NCBI GenBank assembly: GCA_033085395.1 | Contig: JANQBS010000032.1 | Span: 124,001-188,000, forward strand | DNA from: Xanthoparmelia taractica | Taxonomy: Eukaryota > Ascomycota > Lecanoromycetes > Lecanorales > Parmeliaceae | Direction of reading: 5' to 3' | Length of the DNA stretch: 64,000 nucleotides | Shown here: positions 56,806-64,000 of the stretch, one piece after another | Numbering within the stretch: the first letter of the stretch is position 1 | How the letters are laid out: every line of letters begins with the position of its first letter | Program-made: the position numbers and the translations under genes | The notes under the pieces: model-generated | Database searches by the model: none | Told to the model about the DNA's origin: nothing | What the model saw: only the letters and a program-made list of their open reading frames with translations

Positions 56806-57823
56806 ATGTGCATCGCCATCTTTTCAACTGCACATCCCCATTATGCCTTGATCTTGATCAACAATCGTGATGTACGCCGAGCGATGCCTTGTCTCTCCAT
56901 AAGCTGAGAGTAAATAGGAGTTCCTCGCTCGCCCAACGGCGCCGGCTAAATGGTGGGTCGCTCCCAACGAGAACGTTCTTGGCGGCCGTGACCTCCAGCG
57001 CAAAGAGCAAGGCACATGGCTTGGTATTACCAGACAAGGTCGTATCGCAGTCTTGACCAATTTCCGAGAAGAAGGCGTCCTCAAGCCTGAGGCTCGGAGC
57101 AGAGGTGCCATGGTTAATGCATTCCTGACTCAACCTCCTCAAAGCTCGAACGGTACCGAAAAGTTCGTCCATGATCTTGTGGAAGGCGAGGGCCTGGAAG
57201 GTGTCGGCGGCTTCAGCCTCGTATGTGGCAAGGTTGGAGAGCCACTTGCGGTCGTCTCAAATCGCACACCAAATGTAGAGGACACACCCTGGATCGCAAA
57301 AGACAGAGGCGAAACGATCGGGCTGAGCAATGCAGCCTTTGGGAACAGGTTATGGCCAAAGGTGCTCAGAGGGGAAGCGCTCTTGTCTGCTGCCATTCAG
57401 CAGGATCTTTCAGAGCAAAAGTCGCAAGCTGACCTCATTGAAGACTTGTTCCACATCTTGGACGATGATACGTTGCCTAGGAAGGCCAACGGCTATCCAT
57501 GGGAGAGTTATATTCACGAGTTGCGCAAGAGTATCTTCATACCAGCGATCGGAGGTGAGGGCGTCGAGGAATCAAAGGGTGAGGATCTGGCTGCTGGCAA
57601 AAGTGATCAGCATATCAATGTTGAAAACGTGGCAAAATCAGCAGAGATGAAAAACGACCTTGGCGGTGTATATGGCACGCAGAAGCAGACCGTTGTGCTC
57701 GTGGATCATCAAGGCCGAGTGACTTTCGTTGAGAGAACATTATATGATGCGATTGGCAGAGCAACAGCTGTGCCAGATGGTGATCGTGTTTTCCATTTCG
57801 ATATTGAGGAGTGGAATGCGTAG
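56806..57823 (+). CDS. TANGO2/NRDE family protein
   Basis: Two exons (56806-56871 and 56918-57823; 46-nt intron) join in phase into 323 residues. The first exon gives MCIAIFSTAHPHYALILINN, then RD, and the second begins EFLARPTAP, restoring the family name motif NRDE across the intron. Cys-2 is the conserved N-terminal residue. GGRDLQRKEQGTWLGITRQG, RIAVLTNFREE and the central GFSLVCGKVG, then SNAAFGNRLWPKV, follow. The family includes human TANGO2, linked to heme handling, lipid homeostasis and Golgi organisation; the biochemical activity is still debated. A Lys/Glu-rich insert lies between residues 225 and 255. Confidence 0.92.
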
Positions 57824-59675
57824 CAGGCTATCCGTGATGCCGAAGGTGGTCGAGCACAGGTCGAGCAGAAGGTACGGTGTTGTGGTCGAGAGGTGTCTCA
57901 AAGGCGCGTCGCAGAAGGTAAGAGCTCTGATGGAGGTGCGGTGGAAGATAATTATTCCTTGATGCTGACTGGGGATATGTAGGCTCAGAAGGGCTTTGAA
58001 GAATGTATACGTGGGTGGATGAATCCGCACAACGATCACGCTTAAGAGATGTTGTTAAGATGCATTGAGAAGGTAAGGTCCTTTGTCGGTGATGTGTTGG
58101 AGTTACTACGGACGAATTAAATAATTAATGTTTATATATCAAAATAGGAACCAAACCTTTCAAGTAGCCTTGGCCGGCAAATGTCTGGGTCGTTTGGCAC
58201 ACATGCTAGCGTCTTGTACTGCATATAGCGCTGCCGGCTTCCTTCGACGCTGACCTGGTATGTAATAGAAACCAAGAAGAAGGCGAAAATCTTTGGAAAC
58301 ACACCTTTGCGTTACGCAGAACATTCTACTTTTTTTTTGTCTTTTTTTTGGCCTCTCACCTCTTGTTCTTTCCCTCTCTACGTTGCTTATCGGTGTTTTG
58401 AAGCTGCGTACGGATCCGAGTGTTGAATGTTTTCCAATAATACACAATCAATACCAGTCCCGGAGTTCGACGCACACCCTCTGCAACGCCCACTACATTC
58501 CCACAACTTCCAGCCGGTGCGAAAAAGTCGGGGAAGAGAAGTGGGCATATCTGCCCATTTTTTTCTATTTTTTTTCTCTTCCTTTGGCACGACTGTTGTG
58601 GCGTTGTATGACCTCCTTCAACAAGATGATGATGTTGGTACAGAATCTCGTCCACTCGCTTAGCGACTTGCCACCCCCTTTCCCCCTTACCACCTCCATC
58701 ATACATGTGCCCGCCTCTGAGATCTCAAGCAAGACATCAGATGCGTGCTTACGTGCTATATTCCTACCAAACTCTCACTGAGGTTCCCTATATACTTTTA
58801 CCGCTTCCTAGATACAGCGCTTATGGTTCCCTCCTCCCAATCTATTACCACTACCCCTTCGAACGCTACACGTACTTTCTTTCCCACGTACACGAACTTG
58901 AATGCAAGCCCATGCATGCAACACGAATCCGCTACTTCAGCAAGATATCCCCTCGTTCAAATAGAGAGGATCATACGACTACGTACGTTTATGATAGGTA
59001 GAGTGGCATAGACCGACTGACGCATGGGATGGATAAAAGGGGGAATTTCGTAATGTAAATTTTGATTTAGGTATTTGAAGTGCGATCTTTCCTCCATGGT
59101 TATAATGCGATGGAAGCTACAGATAGAGCCTATCTACTGTCCAAAAACGACCAACGTACATGATGCGTAGGACAAGGTAACAAAGAGTCCTGCTTTGAAA
59201 AGATTAAAGCCATCCCGAGCCAATCCAGTCCAAGTCCCGGAAGATGTCATCGATACAAGATCTTCCAACCTACTTAAGGCATATTGCACAATGATCAAAA
59301 GGAAATTGAAAATTTTCACTATATATTTCGGGCGCTGTTCCCGAGTATGCCTGGCTACACGAAACTGACGGTAAAACAACAGAGGAAATTGACGGTGGTC
59401 GCGAATCACTCCTCCGAGGCTCACCCGAGTGTGGTTTTCGTGATTGGGGCAAACTTCGATAACTGGCGACAATAACGTTTGCCTAAGCACGCGTGTGAGC
59501 CCAGATACAAACATGAATTGTACGATTTGAAAGTTTGCCCTGTGTTTGTCCAAGCGTCAGGAGGGCGGATTGATAGGTACAGCAGTGTTTGGTAAAGCAA
59601 AGCCAGGGTATATAATAAGACCGTCACATCTGCCATGATTGCATTTGAGATATGCTTCAAGTCTCCCCGTAAAGC
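57824..59675. other. Gene-free interval
   Basis: 1.85 kb with no recognised gene. It includes T-rich tracts around 58326-58348 and 58559-58573. The frame at 59134-59553 (minus) is open but shows no family motif, so it is left out. Confidence 0.45.
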
Positions 59676-60197
59676 ATGGAACAGTACAGGCGCCGAGCTT
59701 CACCAAGCGGTTCGAGTGATTCATCATACCAGGAGCCAATATGGAGCCCCAGTCCACCACCAAAACGGCCAGCCAGCTCGTGGAGAAAAGACAACAGATG
59801 GCAATTTGTCTGGCCAAATGATAAGCCTCGAGGTACGTGGGGCAGATGGAAAGACATCCTCACCAACAAAGGCCCGGACATCTTCATCGCGGAACAGAAC
59901 ACTCGTGAACCTGAGCGACCTATTTGGAGTAACTGGAAGACGCGAGGGCATCAGCATCCTGATAACTATGAACCCCGCTGGGACAATGACGGCAGACCTT
60001 TCAGGCAGGACCAAGAATTCGCTGGTGTGTTTGATTTCCAACGCAGAGATCCTGACATGAAGTACGATTTCGCGACTCGGAAATACCGCAGGCCCAATGA
60101 CAATGTCTGGAGTGGTATCCGATGGTCTAAATCCAAACCTCGTAGTCCGAGTGGGGTACGAGACGCGAACGGGAATTGGCGCCCTCTTGACCGCTGA
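59676..60197 (+). CDS. Small Trp/Arg-rich protein of unknown function
   Basis: A single exon of 173 residues starting MEQYRRRASPSGSS. It is very polar and rich in Trp, Arg, Pro and Asp, with repeated W-centred blocks (RWQFVWPNDKPRGTWGRW, RPIWSNWKTRG, NVWSGIRWSK). No membrane segment or signal peptide. It is probably disordered. The regular spacing of tryptophans suggests selection on the protein rather than a chance ORF. It converges with the Med27 gene with only 40 bp between stops. No family known to me. Confidence 0.5.
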   Translation: MEQYRRRASPSGSSDSSYQEPIWSPSPPPKRPASSWRKDNRWQFVWPNDKPRGTWGRWKDILTNKGPDIFIAEQNTREPERPIWSNWKTRGHQHPDNYEPRWDNDGRPFRQDQEFAGVFDFQRRDPDMKYDFATRKYRRPNDNVWSGIRWSKSKPRSPSGVRDANGNWRPLDR

Positions 60198-60237
60198 GAC
60201 TACCGGCACCCCCTGAGAGTGTGCCTGACAAGTAGGC

Positions 60238-61259
60238 TCAGGTGCAGGCTGTGTGCAGGGCCAGCCACTGGCTTGCCACTTGACCGTCAGGATGCTTGAC
60301 CTTGTTCCGTGATCTGATGGTTGGGAACTGAGCATTGCGATCGAGCAGCCGGGAGCACTTCACGCAGGGTCTTGATTTGATGTCTAAGTACGAAGCCAGC
60401 ATTTCCTTGAAATTAAATTTAGCACAGTATGGAAGTTAGACGTTCGCTTCAGACGTACGAGGAGATAATTCAAATCGTTTGTTCTAGTCCGTGCTCTGAC
60501 TGCCTCAAGAATCGCTTTTTGAAAACCTGATTTGCCTTTGCTGTCAACGCCGAAGCTGTTAGGGCGTTCGGGGGTGGTATTGAGCTGAACCTGAAAATTT
60601 ATTTGAGCTGGCGGAGGCAGATCGAGCTTCGAAATTTCAGCACAAACCCACATCAAACTATGTAGATGACTTACAGTCACCGTTCTCGAGTCCTCGTCCA
60701 GTGACACTTCAACGCCCACGTGAGTGGAACGAAACTTGTCTAGCGCCGCATTCACATCGTCCACACTGGGACCGTCAGCGGCCTCAGCGATACCTCCTTC
60801 TTCTTTATCGACCACATCGTTGCCATCGTCTTCTTTGACATCGAGCCAATCCTCATGTTCTGTGACCTGCCACGCTATGATTCCTTCACTGTTCTCAGTC
60901 CGGCTCTTTTTGGCCTTCTCCATCACTTCTTTGGTCCTGCCATCTTCCACCAACTGCGTGAAATGCTTGATGGCTTGGGCAGCACCATTCGCTGCTTGAG
61001 AGAAATTGGAATGCAGCTGGTCTGGGGCGGGTGGGTCGAGTAGGACGGAGTACATGACGTTTGGAATTGTTTCACGAAGACCACGAAGCTATATAGAATG
61101 TAGTCAGTAGTATACCCTTCATACCATTTCGAGAGATACGTGATACCATACCATAATATGCAGCTCCTGCAGGCGTGCGAGAGAGGACATGATGCTGGCT
61201 TCATCCAGCTCGGTTTCAAGTGGTGGAGTTTGATCGATTGCTTGTTCGTCCGTAGACAT
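60238..61259 (-). CDS. Mediator complex subunit Med27-like
   Basis: Three exons (61152-61259, 60459-61088, 60238-60405) join in phase into 301 residues. The start is MSTDEQAIDQTPP at 61259. The N-terminal helical part (ASIMSSLARLQELHIMLRG, SNFSQAANGAAQAIKHF, IIAWQVTEHEDWLDV) and, above all, the C-terminal exon with PCVKCSRLLDRNAQFPTIRS and WLALHTAC match the zinc-binding tail of Med27, a tail-module subunit of RNA polymerase II Mediator. A 48-nt stretch at about 60628-60675 has perfect intron signals (gtaagt to tcgaag, branch-like ctgaa) but is also in frame and stop-free; if removed the protein is 285 residues. Confidence 0.75.
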
Positions 61260-63085
61260 TGTTACTTTAGTGACGGTGACACGGTAGAACGAAAGGTGCT
61301 GGTGCACCTGGTTTGTAGGGAAAGAAGTATTGAGTGCTCGCACCGCTTTGTTGTGTTCAATAATTATCGGGGGAAAGTTTGGTAAAGATTACGGGATCGG
61401 GAGCGGACCACTACCCGGGGCTTTTCTCTAGTTCTAACGGTGGTGGTCTCTCTGTCCACGTCGGCGGTAATCATTCTAAAAGATTACCACTGAAGTATGA
61501 GAGCGAGATCATTGTCCACCAGCTTCGCATTCGGACTGAGAACTGAGTATTTACCCAGCAAATGATTGCCCTCGCAATAAACCCTGATTGGAGCAATGTG
61601 CTTATATTCGCTACCTATACCGGGGCATCACTTTCATCTACTACCCATCTTCCAACAATTGTTCTCCATGATACCGACTTGTAATCTTGTAGGAAATAAA
61701 GTACAACGTCTAACCAGACTGGCTTATCATCAATCGCGATGCGTTAGTTTCTGATAAGGGAGTCTTGCTCTTCCCAAAAGCCTATGCTATCAATGGTTAG
61801 GCCTCTTATAAGGCCTCTACTTTGAGAAAGCCACTGGACACGGACTGCGGAATACCTAGGGGGCCTCCAACTTAAAAACTCCAAAGGAACGCCTTGCATG
61901 GGTTCCAGAGCGTGGCCAACAAGGGAAATATGACATGCTTGCCAACAGCAAGGCGATCATCAAGCCCGGTGCTACAATCGCAGGAAACTGCGTGAGACGG
62001 GAATGCTGACTCAAAACCGGATGCTGATAATGTGTGTCCAAGCTCAGGTGGAGGTGCTGTATTCCATCAAAACGTTGGAGAACAGGTACCGATAGATCAA
62101 TTTGCCGAAGGTCGAGATCCCCAAAAGCACGTCTTCAATGAAGCCTAGCAGAAATATCAATCTCCGCGCAACGTTTCGCTACCCTGGCTTACATATGTTT
62201 CACGGCTACTTTACCTACCCACAATATCTCGCCCCTACCAAAAATCCTGCACACCTCTTCATCAGCATGACTCGAATATCAGAAGCACCAATGCAAGATC
62301 GCTCTACTCTCTCCGTCACCGAGAGTCCAAGTCTCCCGGTTCCCCTTCGATCTAACGCTCTATCGGTGCAAACACTACTCCATGAAAAAGTAGGCAAGCC
62401 CCCACCACTGGCCGGGTTGCACTGCAGATGATCCCACCTCGTTTTTTAAGCTCGGACTGGAAGACCATCTGAAAGGTACTGTTGCAGCAAAATCCGGGAT
62501 ATCAATTTGAAAGCCCAAACAACGCAAGGTCTGGCAAAAGGGAGAGGCAAGATTTTGAATTGGAACCGGTATGGTACACACGCTTCGAGAAGTCGGCCAT
62601 TCGATGTATTTCCTGCCAGATCAAAGCTTCGAACGGACCTCGATTGGGGGACTTAGGGGATTTGTAACCAAACCGATACAATCACTTGACCACTCCTTTC
62701 TTGACCATGCTAGAGAAATTTGTCAATCTGTAAGCTATGTCTATTCCAAGTCTTCTGACGCTATGCAACGAAACACCACGCTAACTAATCCTATCCCATG
62801 CTATTCCATCCCGGGGGTATCTATGCCGCCCATTGTTTTCTAATTCATACTTCGTAATCCATGCAGTTTTAACGACATATAAACAACACGATCGTATCCT
62901 CGTGAGGCTTCTCTCTAATCGTACGGTCGTAATATCATTCACCAGGCCCACGCAATTCCTCTCAAACGAGCGCGAACAAAAGGAAAATGCTTGTTTAAAG
63001 CACAGACTTGTCCGCTCTGGGTGCCGAGTACTGCAGCCAAGGTCACCATTTAACGCATCCGCCTCCCATGCTTTAAGCGTCTCAA
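61260..63085. other. Gene-free interval
   Basis: 1.83 kb between the Med27 start and the end of the right-edge gene. Frames at 62102-62431 and 62833-63321 overlap other frames and show no motif. It holds the Med27 promoter at its left end. Confidence 0.45.
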
Positions 63086-64000
63086 CTAAGGTCGCCAAGG
63101 AGGTCTTCCTTCCTTGTGAGCTGCATTGTCCCCGCCAACATGATCATCTCCAAAGGCCCTACTCCTCAACTTGTCAGCAAGCCGACTGCATGCGCGCTCT
63201 GATCTTTCTTCAAGTTCCCTTTGTACCGCGAACTTCTTTGTCTCGGAAGGCGGCTTGCGGTTTTTCTTCTGACCCGGAGTGCATGGAGCATCCTTGCGTG
63301 ATTCACTGTCCTTGCCACTAGTCTCATCGCCACTGCTGAAGTGTGTGGCCTTCATGTTATTGTCTTGCTGAAGGTCCTCATCATGATGATGGCGGGAATG
63401 TCCGGGAGGATTCGTCTGGAGGACGCTGTCCAGCTCGTGACCGGCGTACGAGGTACAATCTAGTTTTCCACTCGCATATAAGAAAAGAGCATTACCCATT
63501 GAATCAAAATGCTTGATGCTGAATTCGGGCTCAAAGCGTGACTTTGAATGCTTGACAGCGCTTTCCGCATTTTCATGGATTTCATCAGAAGATGATCCAA
63601 CTCTGGCTCGAGGGATCTTCATTCGCGGTGGGCTTGACGTCGCGGATAATGTCGCAGGTTTGTGTCCCTTACCGCATGGGTTGTTGTTGCTCGACTTTGG
63701 TTCTGAGTCGGGATCGGACCATTTGACATGATCTCCAACGACCTCGGCGAATTTTCTGAGCGAGACTTGATCTCTGTTACCTCGATTCTTCCTGCCGCTT
63801 TGGCGATTCGGGCTAGGCTTCTGGACGCCTCCAGGTGTAATCCTAGCGCTTCCACCGAGTGACGTCTGGGTTCTACCAAGGGGGTTGTTTTTGTTGAACT
63901 CAAGCTTAGTGGGGCCAGACTCTGGCTCCAAGATCAAGTTTGTGGCATGAATTGTAACATCCGCAAATGGAGAAGTTCCTATACCACTAGAGCTCTTCTT
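63086..64000 (-). CDS. Partial gene at right edge, Ser/Lys/Arg-rich protein, unknown
   Basis: The frame is open from the window edge (64000) to the stop at 63086, 304 codons, so the 5' part is missing. It is polar and low in hydrophobics: GRTQTSLGGSARITPGG and RQSGRKNRGNRDQVSLRKFAE, an Asp/Ser-rich middle, and a basic, helical tail (KKFAVQRELEERSERACSRL). A nuclear protein is plausible from composition. No domain recognised. The only ATG codons inside are well downstream, supporting a start beyond the window. Confidence 0.5.
   Translation of the reverse strand, partial: KKSSSGIGTSPFADVTIHATNLILEPESGPTKLEFNKNNPLGRTQTSLGGSARITPGGVQKPSPNRQSGRKNRGNRDQVSLRKFAEVVGDHVKWSDPDSEPKSSNNNPCGKGHKPATLSATSSPPRMKIPRARVGSSSDEIHENAESAVKHSKSRFEPEFSIKHFDSMGNALFLYASGKLDCTSYAGHELDSVLQTNPPGHSRHHHDEDLQQDNNMKATHFSSGDETSGKDSESRKDAPCTPGQKKNRKPPSETKKFAVQRELEERSERACSRLADKLRSRAFGDDHVGGDNAAHKEGRPPWRP

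Noticed and set aside
59134..59660. Minus-strand frame of 139 codons as a gene
   Set aside because: No recognised motif, no intron signals and atypical composition.
1..64000. CRISPR arrays, bacterial operons, prophage
   Set aside because: No regularly spaced direct repeats; gene structure is fungal throughout.

Overview
The window is nuclear DNA of a filamentous ascomycete (Pezizomycotina). Evidence: short introns (mostly 43-140 nt) with GT-AG ends and CTAAC/CTGAC-like branch points, AG-rich or CT-rich leaders, no bacterial-style operons, and fungus-specific families (HET-domain protein, 2EXR/F-box-like protein, unspecific peroxygenase, DUF3605, Fot1-type transposon relic). I cannot name the species. 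Exon joins were read by eye and checked by reading phase, so each multi-exon model below sums to whole codons unless I say otherwise.

Left part (1-12 kb): an amino-acid permease (minus), a beta-propeller protein of unknown role (plus), an eight-exon histidine acid phosphatase (minus) whose catalytic Arg-His-Gly lies on a 13-nt microexon, and a small protein with a CENP-B/Psq-type helix-turn-helix (minus). Next, 13.0-20.1 kb looks like a sugar-related island: a fucose-permease-type MFS transporter, a DUF3605 (N-acetylglucosamine-induced protein 1) gene, an intronless GC-rich gene closely resembling bacterial RffA/WecE sugar 4-aminotransferase, and a convergent nucleotide-sugar 4,6-dehydratase with fungal introns. 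The last two are consecutive steps towards a nucleotide 4-amino-4,6-dideoxyhexose, a pathway known from bacterial surface polysaccharides and unexpected in a fungus. This is the most interesting part of the window.

Middle part (20-42 kb): a decayed Fot1/pogo transposase, a UFD1-type ubiquitin-pathway protein with extra zinc modules, Golgi Yip1, a Myb/SANT protein, a gene-poor stretch with broken frames (28-30.4 kb), a SnoaL-like protein, an unknown 343-aa protein, a large dsRNA-binding DEVH-box helicase with a GC-AG intron, and a divergent mitochondrial pair: a UbiB-family kinase-like protein (Cqd1/ADCK2 type) and holocytochrome c synthase, sharing a 282-bp promoter region.

Right part (42-64 kb): accessory-type content, namely a damaged HET-domain gene, an MFS drug/polyamine-type transporter, a decayed ADP-ribosylglycohydrolase, a 2EXR-like protein, a secreted heme-thiolate peroxygenase and a membrane-anchored unknown. 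Housekeeping genes follow: a Yop1/HVA22 ER-shaping protein, TANGO2/NRDE protein, a small Trp-rich unknown and Mediator subunit Med27. A partial Ser-rich unknown runs off the right edge. Single in-frame stops and frameshifts in the HET, ADP-ribosylglycohydrolase and Fot1 relics fit repeat-induced or neutral decay.
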